Below, in pieces: positions 24,584 to 33,381 of a stretch of 64,000 bases of DNA. The notes under the pieces were generated by a model. It made no database searches. It was not told the DNA's origin and saw only the letters and a program-made list of their open reading frames with translations. The stretch spans positions 2,744,001-2,808,000 of the forward strand of contig NC_010001.1 of the NCBI RefSeq assembly GCF_000018685.1, in the 5' to 3' direction. A program made the position numbers and the translations under genes. The DNA is from Lachnoclostridium phytofermentans ISDg (lineage in GTDB: Bacteria > Bacillota > Clostridia > Lachnospirales > Lachnospiraceae). The first letter of the stretch is position 1. Every line of letters starts with the position of its first letter.

Positions 24584-25996
24584 TTATGGCTGCGATGAAT
24601 AGTCCAACTGGAAGTTCTTTGATATTGGCGTAGATGAGTAATCGCCTGTATAGAATTTATCAAATTCAACTGCCAGAGCCCCAACAGTATTGGTGTTACC
24701 AGATGCTGCTTCATATTGTAAAACACCCTGATATGTAAAATAGTGCCCGATGTTAATTTTCCCATCATAATCAGTGCATTCTTCAAATGAATATTTAGTA
24801 AGTTTTTCGCCAACAGCGGTTGTTTTACGGTTGGTCAGACTAACACCCGTACTACCTAGTGTAACTTTGCCATTTGCTGAACTTATTGTATTTATATATC
24901 CGAGAACTGTTTGGAATGTTGAACCGTATGGTAAAGCACTTACAGCTTTATTTAATAAGCTTACAGCTATACTTTCCCCAACTCCCTTAACTGCAGGAAA
25001 AATTGCCGTATAGTCATAAACCCTGCCCTCTTGAAATGATCGAATGAAAGTGGATTTATCGCCACAAGCAAAAGCCATCTTTACATTCCTATATTCAAAA
25101 ACATTAGTACCATGATATATATTACCAGCAATATTCGCATGTTCCGCTACTTTAAAAGCTGCAGCCCAAGTAGAATCCTGAGAGCGAACATTTACATGTC
25201 TATATTCAACATACGGCACTGAATAGCATTGAACTAAATCTGACCCTATATAAAATGAATCATAATAAGAAGTGGGATTTACCCATGTAGTCCAAGTATT
25301 AAGTCCTCTAGTTTTTACACCGAGGCCAAGTTCCTCAAGGATTGTACTATCTGTCGGCAGCTCCAATGTTTCGTGTTTTACTAAGCTACTTGCCCATAAT
25401 GCATCTCTAAATTTGTTTGCTTTTTGGTAATTACTTGCATCAAGCATGGAAAATGCAGAAGGCATTGCAGTTTCAAAAAGATAAAGGGTATCATCTTTAT
25501 CCTGCAAATATATTTTTAAATGAGGACTAGTCGAAAGTTCTTTCTTCTCGTTCTGAGTACTAACCAATAGATTGTCTTCCTTAGTATCATTATAGATTTC
25601 AAAAAGCAAGAACTTATATCCTTCAATAGAATCAGGTATATCAATAATTGTACTATTGATGCCATGCTGTGCTTTATAACTTGATGATAGCCTTCCTTTT
25701 ACAGGGAGATTAATTGTTTTATTATTAATCGATAAAACTGCTATAAAGTTGACATCTTCACCGCTTATAACTATATTGCTTATTGAAATATTAGTATCGG
25801 AGATAGATTTTGCAAATGTAGCTGGCATTCTGCTTGCCGGATCGCCAGAAAACATGTTTCTGAACTCAGAAGCAGACATTAATATACCACCGGTTTGAAT
25901 CTCAGTTTTCAAGGTGCTTGTAGTTTCAGCTGAAACCGTGTTACTCATAGTGAACATAAGACTTAAAACTATTAGAATACTCAATAAACGTTTCAT
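24584..25996 (-). CDS. Secreted protein of unknown function
   Basis: This 470-aa protein has a clear signal peptide, probably cut after Ala23 (TVSA). The mature part has no membrane helix, lipobox, sortase signal or catalytic motif that I recognise. The middle is rich in Tyr, Trp and Ser (TWTTWVNPTSYYDSF), and the C-terminal half is Gly/Ser/Thr rich, suggesting a beta-rich extracellular fold. It has no ribosome site of its own. Translation appears coupled to an 11-codon leader frame whose TGA overlaps this ATG. An in-frame TAA just upstream rules out a longer start. Confidence 0.7.
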   Translation of the reverse strand: MKRLLSILIVLSLMFTMSNTVSAETTSTLKTEIQTGGILMSASEFRNMFSGDPASRMPATFAKSISDTNISISNIVISGEDVNFIAVLSINNKTINLPVKGRLSSSYKAQHGINSTIIDIPDSIEGYKFLLFEIYNDTKEDNLLVSTQNEKKELSTSPHLKIYLQDKDDTLYLFETAMPSAFSMLDASNYQKANKFRDALWASSLVKHETLELPTDSTILEELGLGVKTRGLNTWTTWVNPTSYYDSFYIGSDLVQCYSVPYVEYRHVNVRSQDSTWAAAFKVAEHANIAGNIYHGTNVFEYRNVKMAFACGDKSTFIRSFQEGRVYDYTAIFPAVKGVGESIAVSLLNKAVSALPYGSTFQTVLGYINTISSANGKVTLGSTGVSLTNRKTTAVGEKLTKYSFEECTDYDGKINIGHYFTYQGVLQYEAASGNTNTVGALAVEFDKFYTGDYSSTPISKNFQLDYSSQP

Positions 25997-26028
25997 ATAA
26001 ATAAATTACTATATGTAACATCATTCAT
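25993..26028 (-). CDS. 11-codon leader ORF coupled to the secreted protein
   Basis: ATG at 26026-26028 stands 8 nt behind a very strong site (GGGAGGTG) and encodes 11 residues ending in NLFI. Its stop overlaps the ATG of the secreted protein as ATGA. The large gene lacks a Shine-Dalgarno, so ribosomes probably re-initiate from this leader. Confidence 0.6.
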   Translation of the reverse strand: MNDVTYSNLFI

Positions 26029-26413
26029 TGGCATCACCTCCCTTTCGAGAGGCTAACACACCCTGTCTCGATTGCTCCCAATTCAATATTACCATATTTT
26101 ACCTATTATTACAACTGTCTAACGACAATAACTTCTGTATTTATCCTCCAGTATAAAAAACATCAATCTATACGCAACCTCAATACCACAAGATGGTACA
26201 ATATGAATTTGAAATTCCCATATACGTCATTTTTGAACATCATATAAAGCAGGATGAATCCCTATTAATCATCAAATGCTTAACTTTCCCTTAATAATGA
26301 AAATCCAGATCAAAGACGGCAGGGTTTTCATTTTCCTATGAGCTGGTACATCCTATTTAAGGCTTTCATAAATTTGAACATAAGTATTTTTATAAAAATG
26401 ACAAAAATTTTGG
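26029..26413. other. Intergenic stretch
   Basis: AT-rich spacer between the secreted-protein leader and a hypothetical gene. It holds the hairpin at 26296-26336 and presumably the promoter of the secreted-protein operon; no further gene is visible. Confidence 0.5.
26296..26336 (-). terminator. Terminator-like hairpin
   Basis: AATGAAAATCC pairs with GGTTTTCATT plus a wobble, around a 16-nt loop, with AT-rich flanks. It lies downstream of the hypothetical gene at 26414-26668. Confidence 0.6.
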
Positions 26414-26668
26414 CTATATTAAGCTTTTTATAATACATCGTGATATATAGCTAATATCCTTAGAACCCGAGTAACTGTCCGTTAATCTTACTTTTAATTC
26501 TGATACGTCGTCAAAATCATCACCAATTACTTTAATTTCTATATCAATATCCCTTTCATATATACCTAAATCAATTAGTGCTTTTTTATTTTTCAAATTA
26601 GTAAGTACAAATATTCTATTGCGTCTAGTACTTTGATTATCTAATACATCCATATATTGTTTTATCAA
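26414..26668 (-). CDS. Hypothetical 84-aa protein, possibly a gene remnant
   Basis: The frame reads NRIFVLTNLKNKKALIDLG and then an acidic stretch (DIEIKVIGDDFDDVSELK). It begins with TTG and has no ribosome site. I do not recognise a family. It lies downstream of a helicase remnant on the same strand and could be a further piece of that gene's C-terminal part. Coding status is doubtful. Confidence 0.35.
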   Translation of the reverse strand: MIKQYMDVLDNQSTRRNRIFVLTNLKNKKALIDLGIYERDIDIEIKVIGDDFDDVSELKVRLTDSYSGSKDISYISRCIIKSLI

Positions 26669-27291
26669 TAGTTAAAAAATATAGGTGTTTTATCATATGA
26701 TATTAATTACAGCATTGGAGAGAGGTATTTATTACATAATGAGCAAATACCTGTATCGATTATCAAGAAAATATTGGAACAAAATTGCGTTTCCAAACAA
26801 TAATGGATTTGTATTATAGATATATAGATAAAAGAGAAGTGCTAACAAATAAACTAGTCGAAATGTCTCATAATGAACAATTAAGAAGATATTATTTATA
26901 AGCATTCTATACACTATTTGTGAAGGTAAAAATGATAAGCTAATCATCCTACTATCAATGCTTTCTTAAATAAACGACACCCTCGGATTAAAAAAGTTGT
27001 CGATGATATATAAGCCAACTATAAAATCATCGATATTAATACAATCATCATCAAGACATAAATTTGAACAGTAGCTATATAGAATATCAATTTTTCAACA
27101 AAGTAAATATTATTAATACACAACATTCTATTGAATGTATCACTATTACATAATTGTCTAGCCGTATTATTCTTGTTTAAGCTAATGCCCAATACATCTA
27201 AAAAATCTTTAGCTCTTGTTGAATATCTATATCCTCACTATCATCTGTAATCTAAAACCGTATACTCCGAACACCATCAACCATATCAAAG
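26669..27291. other. Degenerate AT-rich stretch
   Basis: These 620 bases contain only short broken frames. One on the plus strand (26803-26901, 32 codons, ending EQLRRYYL) has no start signal. Together with the helicase fragment beside it, the stretch looks like decayed coding DNA rather than regulatory sequence. Confidence 0.45.
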
Positions 27292-27489
27292 TCAGGATCC
27301 ATTGATACATTGTATATAATAAGCATTTCCGATTAAATGTTCATTTACTCTTCCAGTTCTACCAACAAGATTATAAAAGTCAAAGGCAAAAAAGTGCTCA
27401 CCAACAGAAACTTTTTTTCTAGCAGGTTTTGTTATTATTATATTTTGCGCTATAGTATTACCCCCTTCTAATATTGTTGCGATGAAATA
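27292..27489 (-). pseudogene. C-terminal core fragment of a Ski2-like DEAD/DEAH helicase
   Basis: This 65-codon open fragment contains helicase motif V (ATILEGGNTIAQNIII) and motif VI (NLVGRTGRVNEHLIG) in the right order and spacing. Motifs I-IV and the rest of the protein are missing: a stop stands at 27490-27492 and the frame ends at 27292. Related helicases with this motif VI occur in phage-defence systems such as Hachiman (HamB-like), but a general repair helicase is possible as well. Confidence 0.65.
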
Positions 27490-27516
27490 TCAAATGCATA
27501 GCCTCCCCTTTTTAGC

Positions 27517-27549
27517 AACAACCCACTACAAATGGTGCAGTGGGTTGTT
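27517..27549. terminator. Terminator-like hairpin
   Basis: AACAACCCACT pairs perfectly with AGTGGGTTGTT around an 11-nt loop. It lies about 130 bp after the binding-protein gene of the sensing operon. Confidence 0.65.
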
Positions 27550-27678
27550 TGCTTATGCACAATTCAGGGAAAGTAATGGGATACTCTCCCCTAATATTTT
27601 CATTGCCTCCTTCTCCATATGGAATACCATATAACATTCATATAGCCAGAATAATATCTTATTTACTTAACTACTCTC

Positions 27679-28641
27679 TTAATGAAATGAAAATAAAATC
27701 TTCTGGTATTCTGCATCATACATATTATCCCTAGTAATTAAAGTCGTAGAAGTATCAATTGTACCTTTTTCAATACTTTGCCCACGAATTAATTCAGCCA
27801 CTTTCTCAACTCCTAGGTATCCCATGGCATAAGGATTTTGTACAATCAAAGCATCTACTTCTCCAGTTTCCAACATCCCCACGGATACCACATTAGAATC
27901 AAATGCTACTACTGTTGTTTCATCCGCAAGATTTAAGTCTCGAATCGCCCAACCAACACCCAAACTGGTCCATTCATTAAAGGTAGCTATCACATTAATT
28001 TCTGGATGTTCTTCTAAGAGCTGTTTCGTCCCTTTTCTAGCATCTTCCGTGGTAGATACTACGTTAATCGTAACAATATCTATCACTCTGCTATCCTTGC
28101 TTACAATTTCTCGAAAGCCATCTTCTCTTTGCTGACCATTGGCAGAATTAATATCATAGTTAACAATTCCGATATGGATTTTCTCTTCACTACTTGCAAG
28201 GGCAGCCTCACCTGCCATACAACCAGCTGCGTAATTATCGGTTCCAATCCGGCAGGTTACTTGATTACTGTTAACATCGCTATCAATGATAATTACCTTC
28301 AAACCTTTTTTAGCAGCATCTTCTATCGCTTTGGCATTTGCGTTATAATCCACTGCTGAGAATATAACGGCTTCTGCCCCATCCTCAATCGCTTGATAGA
28401 TTAAATCATTCTGATATTCATAATCTTCTTCTAATTCGGGACCAGCATAGCTAATGGATAGATTATATTCCGTAGCTGCAGCACTCGCACCCGCAAATAC
28501 AGACTGCCAAAAAGCGCTTTTTGTAGATTTCGTAATCATCGCTACGTAATGCTTCTTATTATCTTTATTACTACAGCTTACAAGGGTAATTAACATGACG
28601 CCCAAAAGAATCCATACAACTATTTTTTTAAATGTATTCAT
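27679..28641 (-). CDS. Sugar-binding lipoprotein of a three-component sensor
   Basis: This 320-aa protein has a signal peptide and lipobox TLVSC (Cys23) and a type I periplasmic binding fold of the RbsB/XylF group. No permease or ATPase is next to it. Instead its start overlaps the stop of a histidine kinase gene by 14 nt. In Clostridium beijerinckii XylFII-LytS/YesN a binding protein of this type senses xylose and triggers the kinase, so I infer a sensory rather than transport role. The likely target is the mglBAC-type operon at 16.5-20.3 kb. The ligand is unknown. Confidence 0.82.
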   Translation of the reverse strand: MNTFKKIVVWILLGVMLITLVSCSNKDNKKHYVAMITKSTKSAFWQSVFAGASAAATEYNLSISYAGPELEEDYEYQNDLIYQAIEDGAEAVIFSAVDYNANAKAIEDAAKKGLKVIIIDSDVNSNQVTCRIGTDNYAAGCMAGEAALASSEEKIHIGIVNYDINSANGQQREDGFREIVSKDSRVIDIVTINVVSTTEDARKGTKQLLEEHPEINVIATFNEWTSLGVGWAIRDLNLADETTVVAFDSNVVSVGMLETGEVDALIVQNPYAMGYLGVEKVAELIRGQSIEKGTIDTSTTLITRDNMYDAEYQKILFSFH

Positions 28642-30337
28642 AATTTTCCCTCTCTATCTTAGGCATACGTATTTTGACACAAGTTCCTTCATCTAATTCG
28701 CTTTCTATCAAAATTCCATACTTTTCTCCAAAATAGATTTTAATTCTATCATTTACATTCTTAATACCTATTCCTGTTTTATCCCCAGGCTCTTTATACA
28801 AAATGCTATGGATTTGTTCAGGCGTCATTCCAACTCCATTATCTATTACTTCCATGACGATATCTTCTTCCTCAGCATAGATATGTATACCGATATGACC
28901 ATCATCCACCATTCTATTAAGCCCATGATAAATTGCATTCTCTATAATAGGCTGAAGGGTAATTTTATTACAATAATACGGGAGACATTCCTCCTCTACA
29001 ATAAATTCATAAACAAATTGATTTTTGTAGCGGAAGTTTTCAATCTTTAGATAACTCTTAGCATGTTCAACTTCTTTTTCTATGGTGATTAACTCATGCC
29101 CTTTACTGATACTAATACGAAACAGCTTAGCGAGTGCATTGACCATTTCCACAGCATCTTGGCTTCGTTCTTCTTCACATAACCAGCCAATGGCATCTAA
29201 TGTATTATAAAGAAAATGTGGGTTAATTTGTGCCTGTAATGCCTTTAACTCTGTTTTTCTAAGCGTTATTTCTTCCTTACGTACCTTCGTCATTAATTCT
29301 TGAATCTGCACAACCATATGGTCAAATGATTGAGATAGCGCCTGAATTTCTGTTGTACCTCCCACCGATTGAAAGGAATACCCAGCTGCATCTTGCTCAA
29401 AATCTTCCATAGCTTTCATCAATTTTTGAATCGGTTTTGATATCACTTTTGACATCACATAACTGCTAATCATAGCTACAATCATAATTAAAAGTAACAT
29501 AATAATCAGGGTCTTAACTACACTGATTACTTCACTGGCAATCAATTCATTGATATAGCTTACACCAACAATTCGCCAATCACTATTATTTAGTGACTTA
29601 ATGGTATAGATCACATTAGAATCCTGATAAGAGCCATCCAAATGATCAGCAATACCCTCTGTATTCTCTTCCTTTAACCCAGAGAAGATAAGTTGTTGCT
29701 GCGGATGGTATATTATTTCACCCTTAGTACCTATAATAAAGCAATAACCATGTTGTCCAATCCCGACATCATCCACATAATTTGCGATCTTTGAGAAACT
29801 AATGTCAAATACTACTCTGCTCTTACTACCGTCTTCATTTTCAATTTCCTCTAAAATAGTTACCACCCAAGGGTAATAATTTTCCAAAAGACTTTCCACG
29901 TGTGGTTCAGATATGTAAATCTCCCCAGTCTCATAATTTTCCCTCTTAACATAGGATAGATTTTTTAAGTATTCTTTTTTTAATTGATACTCACCGGTAT
30001 AGCTGCTTACCATGTTTTGATTTTCATCATATATATAGACTGCAACCAAGTCAGTACGCACTTTCATTAAAGTGTTAAGTGTATCTTCCCGCTCATCCTC
30101 ACTTTGATCAAAACCATCTTTAATGATATCCATAATACCCTTCATATCATCCGCATAATTACCTACGGTATTGGATACTTGTACAACCGCTTGCTCACTA
30201 CTGGTAATTGCATTTTGTTCCATACTGGATAGATAAATTTTAAAGAATAAAAGGAGTGCGCAAATTAATATGAAAGCAACAAAACTTACTACTAAACTAA
30301 CGATAATAGCGGATAACGATATTTTCTTTTTTCTCAC
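28628..30337 (-). CDS. Sensor histidine kinase, YesM/LytS type
   Basis: This 569-aa membrane kinase has one helix at about 10-34, an extracellular Cache-like sensor domain (about 38-265), a second helix (about 275-296), HAMP linker (about 297-350) and the His_kinase domain with His374 in NPHFLYN. The N box IIENAIYHGLN and the HATPase glycine boxes (DNGVGM, GIGIKN) are intact. It should phosphorylate the YesN-like regulator encoded 16 bp upstream in the operon. The overlapping gene for a sugar-binding lipoprotein suggests that the Cache domain is contacted by that protein. Confidence 0.92.
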   Translation of the reverse strand: MRKKKISLSAIIVSLVVSFVAFILICALLLFFKIYLSSMEQNAITSSEQAVVQVSNTVGNYADDMKGIMDIIKDGFDQSEDEREDTLNTLMKVRTDLVAVYIYDENQNMVSSYTGEYQLKKEYLKNLSYVKRENYETGEIYISEPHVESLLENYYPWVVTILEEIENEDGSKSRVVFDISFSKIANYVDDVGIGQHGYCFIIGTKGEIIYHPQQQLIFSGLKEENTEGIADHLDGSYQDSNVIYTIKSLNNSDWRIVGVSYINELIASEVISVVKTLIIMLLLIMIVAMISSYVMSKVISKPIQKLMKAMEDFEQDAAGYSFQSVGGTTEIQALSQSFDHMVVQIQELMTKVRKEEITLRKTELKALQAQINPHFLYNTLDAIGWLCEEERSQDAVEMVNALAKLFRISISKGHELITIEKEVEHAKSYLKIENFRYKNQFVYEFIVEEECLPYYCNKITLQPIIENAIYHGLNRMVDDGHIGIHIYAEEEDIVMEVIDNGVGMTPEQIHSILYKEPGDKTGIGIKNVNDRIKIYFGEKYGILIESELDEGTCVKIRMPKIERENYEYI

Positions 30338-30353
30338 GTATCTCCCCCCAAAG

Positions 30354-31952
30354 CTAAACTATTTCCCCAGCCACTGCGTTTTGTTGACGAAGTACATTGG
30401 GTGATAAACCATAGAATTTTTTAAAACAATAACTAAAATAATGCTGGTCATTGTAACCACACTTTTCCGTTATCTCTCGAATTTTCATTGGGGTATATAA
30501 TAGTAGCTCTTTCGCAGTTTCTATCCTCTTCTTGGTAAGTAAATCTACAAAACTTTGTCCGGTCTGCTTTTTCATTAACGCACTCAAATAATTTGGACTC
30601 ACATTGATTTGATTGCTGACACTTACCAAGGACATCTCAGGATTCGCATATTCTTTTTCAATAATATATAAAACCTGGTCACATAAAATTTCACTGCTCT
30701 TTTTTCTTCCCGTACTTACCAGTTCACTTGCCTTTTGGCATAAGTCTATAAATCTCTCCTTTGTTTCCTGAAAGGTACCTTCAAAGAAATTCATCTGGTC
30801 CACTATCGTATCATCCCAAGCTTCTTTTCTATCATCACTATCCGTAACAGCGTATACGGTTTTACAGACTGCCGCAAATACCTGAATTAAAACTATCTTC
30901 ATCTTAATCTGATAGTTTTTTGTGTTAAGGAAACTATAAAACATACGGTCTAAATAACTCGCTAACTCCCTCTTGCTTCCACCACGAAGCAAATTTTCGA
31001 TTTCCAATATAATATCCGGAACCTTCGACAAATCAAAATCAGCACGTTCCTCATCCGAAATGTAATGAACGTTGCTTCTACCAGATAAACTGTAACTTAA
31101 AGCATTCATAGCCTCTCGATATGCCTCATGGCAGTATCCTAGCTTATCGACCAATCGACTAATTCCGATATCACAATACATACCAAGGATTCTCTCTATA
31201 CTTTGCATAATTTCGCCTACAATAATATGGAGATATTTATCGAAAGTTGGTTTCGTACCGATTAACAAGCTAATTACCCTTCCCTCGGTATAAAAGCTAT
31301 AATGTTTTATGTATTTTTTTAAAATGATATCAATGGAATGAACCAATTCCATATCGGTCCTATTCTCACCTTGGTGATCTCGTAATCTCACTGCCATCAC
31401 AGTATAATTATATGATGTTGAACTATTTTGTATCAGTCCACATGCGACTGCCTGCTCCAATAACAATTCTTCTCTAGCCAAATTATCACGTTCCCCACAC
31501 TCGTCGAGAAGTAACGGAACAACAAAACTCTGACTGTCATTTAGCACTTTACTAAGAATATGAAATTCCTCAAATAGATGATCCAGCTTATCCTTTATTT
31601 CTAATAATTTTTGTGTTAAATCCGTCATACTAATTGGTTTTAACAGATAGCTGATTACATTGTATTGTATCGCTTGTTGTGCGTATGAAAAATCATCATA
31701 ACCACTTAAAAAAGCAATCTGTGTCGTAGGCCTTATTTCTCTTACTTGTCTTGCTAGTTCTATTCCTGATAAAAACGGCATACGAATATCCGTTAATAAC
31801 AAATCAGGCTCTTCCTTTTCCACCATCTCTAAGGCTTCTATTCCATTACTCGCCTCACCTACTACCTGAAACCCGATGCTATTCCAGTCCATTTTACGAA
31901 TGATAGCACTGCGTAATTCCTCTTCATCATCAGCTACTACTATAGTATACAT
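30354..31952 (-). CDS. Response regulator, YesN type (receiver + AraC DNA-binding)
   Basis: This 532-aa protein has an N-terminal receiver (acidic D8-D9, phospho-acceptor D55 in LLLTDIRMP, lysine in YLLKPIS). A long middle region (about 140-420) follows, and the C-terminal AraC double helix-turn-helix spans about 430-530 (VSVSNQINVSPNYLSALMKK and IREITEKCGYNDQHYFSYCFKKF). It is first in the operon, followed by the kinase and the binding lipoprotein. Phosphorylated YesN-type proteins usually activate sugar transport genes. Confidence 0.93.
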   Translation of the reverse strand: MYTIVVADDEEELRSAIIRKMDWNSIGFQVVGEASNGIEALEMVEKEEPDLLLTDIRMPFLSGIELARQVREIRPTTQIAFLSGYDDFSYAQQAIQYNVISYLLKPISMTDLTQKLLEIKDKLDHLFEEFHILSKVLNDSQSFVVPLLLDECGERDNLAREELLLEQAVACGLIQNSSTSYNYTVMAVRLRDHQGENRTDMELVHSIDIILKKYIKHYSFYTEGRVISLLIGTKPTFDKYLHIIVGEIMQSIERILGMYCDIGISRLVDKLGYCHEAYREAMNALSYSLSGRSNVHYISDEERADFDLSKVPDIILEIENLLRGGSKRELASYLDRMFYSFLNTKNYQIKMKIVLIQVFAAVCKTVYAVTDSDDRKEAWDDTIVDQMNFFEGTFQETKERFIDLCQKASELVSTGRKKSSEILCDQVLYIIEKEYANPEMSLVSVSNQINVSPNYLSALMKKQTGQSFVDLLTKKRIETAKELLLYTPMKIREITEKCGYNDQHYFSYCFKKFYGLSPNVLRQQNAVAGEIV

Positions 31953-32430
31953 AATATCCTCCTTAGTTATCGGTTAGTCTTAAAGTACTAAGTTAAGATT
32001 TATCTTGAAAGTAAGTATTTTGATTCTATTTCATGGTATTTCTTTCTATGTATCTGTCTGGTTCTTTATATATTAATCTGTATTCTCTAATATCGAAAGA
32101 GGTAGATTCTTTTTCTTATTCCCATACCTGTAATGATTTCAATCATACTTTTGTAATAATTTCGTGGTCGATTCACTCCTTGGCTTTCTATAAACGTCTC
32201 TGTTTAATCATATACTTTCCTACCACTTATGTCAACTTGCATTATTTTCTATGTATTTTTGATGCTTTGATTGTGCAATATTACATGTTTAAGGTTTAAG
32301 CTTATAACTATAAAAATAGCAGTAGTAGAATGATAATGATTAACTAATTTTCTTAAAATGAAATGCAGATTTTAAAGATGCTTTCTTACAATAAAAAATA
32401 TGCTTAAAAAATTTTCCTTATTATCTTTAA
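31953..32430. other. Intergenic stretch, no gene seen
   Basis: About 480 AT-rich bases upstream of the YesN-like gene. A plus-strand open frame at 32033-32299 has no ribosome site and a composition typical of chance. The promoter of the sensing operon must lie near 31960-32060, but I see no clear boxes. Confidence 0.5.
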
Positions 32431-32431
32431 A

Positions 32432-32461
32432 AAACGACAACCAGTATTCTGATTGTCGTTT
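32432..32461 (-). terminator. Intrinsic terminator of the GNAT gene
   Basis: AAACGACAACCAG pairs with CTGATTGTCGTTT with one mismatch and a 4-nt loop. On the minus strand a T run follows. Confidence 0.8.
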
Positions 32462-32490
32462 ATGAAAAGCAAATATAATTTTTTAGTCAA

Positions 32491-32589
32491 ACTTCTTATT
32501 TAATCCATATATCATCTAGTTATACTTCTTATTTAATCCATACATCATCTAGTTATACTTCTTATTTAATCCATAAATCATTTAGCTAT
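32491..32589. repeat. Three tandem 33-bp repeats after the GNAT stop codon
   Basis: Units start at 32491, 32524 and 32557; units 1 and 2 differ at one base and unit 3 at three or so. The core reads ACTTCTTATTTAATCCATA. Stop codons occur in every frame, so the array is untranslated 3' sequence of the minus-strand GNAT gene. Confidence 0.9.
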
Positions 32590-33086
32590 ATTTCTTTTTT
32601 ACACCATACCTCTTTCGTAATCTCTAAGTAAGTATCATATGGCTCTAAAAAATCTGGCCTTGGTTTACGAATAAAGCCTAACTTATCATACAGCTTCCAA
32701 GCTTTTTTATTCTCTGGATTTGGGTCAACATATGCTCTCTTAGCTAAATTTTGTTCAAAAACTTGAGTTATCGCAAACGATAGCGCATAACTTGCGATGC
32801 CTTTTCCCTGTGCTTTGGGAAATAATTTTATATCCAGAGTTGCAAGATCATGTACCGTATCAATATCATAAAAGGTTTCACCACAATATCCTAACTCCTC
32901 CGTATAGATACTATAGTGCTTACGGAGCTCATGTTGGTTTACTCTACTAAGCCAGCGTTCTAATTCCTCTAGCTTAATACCTAATCCATTAGGAAAACCG
33001 ACATAATGCATTACTTCTCCGTTATTCCACAACTCCATAATATTTGATAAATCTTCTTTTTTTGTTTCTCTAATAATAATATCCAA
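32586..33086 (-). CDS. GNAT-family N-acetyltransferase
   Basis: This 166-aa single GNAT domain uses acetyl-CoA; the cofactor loop is FPKAQGKGIASYAL (about 88-101), and the closing pattern NKKAWKLYDKLGF follows. The acceptor is unknown. The start is a TTG at 33086, eight bases after AGGAGG. The gene stands alone, with a terminator and a tandem repeat array at its 3' end. Confidence 0.85.
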   Translation of the reverse strand: MDIIIRETKKEDLSNIMELWNNGEVMHYVGFPNGLGIKLEELERWLSRVNQHELRKHYSIYTEELGYCGETFYDIDTVHDLATLDIKLFPKAQGKGIASYALSFAITQVFEQNLAKRAYVDPNPENKKAWKLYDKLGFIRKPRPDFLEPYDTYLEITKEVWCKKEI

Positions 33087-33381
33087 AATAAATTCCTCCT
33101 AAATAATCAGGGAGGGCTATAGTATAGTAATCCCTCCTGTAGTTTTCTTTGTGATTACTATTGTTCTCATCATCTATATCACCCTTTCCTATTTATTTGG
33201 TAAGGAATTTAATTCCGAAACCTTACTATAATTTACCATAAAGCAAACATTATATCAAGAAATCCAGCTTAAAAAACGGAAAATGGAAAATATAATTAAT
33301 CCATATCCGATTCAAGTATAGGGTATCATGCCTTCTTAGGCAAAATTTTATTGTTTGTACTATGGTATATAGAACCTAGCT
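33087..33381. other. Spacer with a leader hairpin
   Basis: GGAGGG (33111-33116) can pair with CCCTCC (33132-33137) ahead of the GNAT ribosome site. It could be a weak terminator of the upstream gene or a leader structure. Nothing else is visible. Confidence 0.4.

Noticed and set aside
24532..24813. 93-codon frame inside the secreted-protein gene
   Set aside because: Same strand but a different frame, contained in a gene with clear signal peptide; no start signal.
32033..32299. 88-codon plus-strand frame upstream of the YesN-like gene
   Set aside because: No ribosome site, AT-driven composition rich in Tyr, Phe and Ser, and no recognisable motif.
32491..32589. Tandem 33-bp units considered as a CRISPR array
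   Set aside because: The units are contiguous with no unique spacers between them, so this is a plain tandem repeat.
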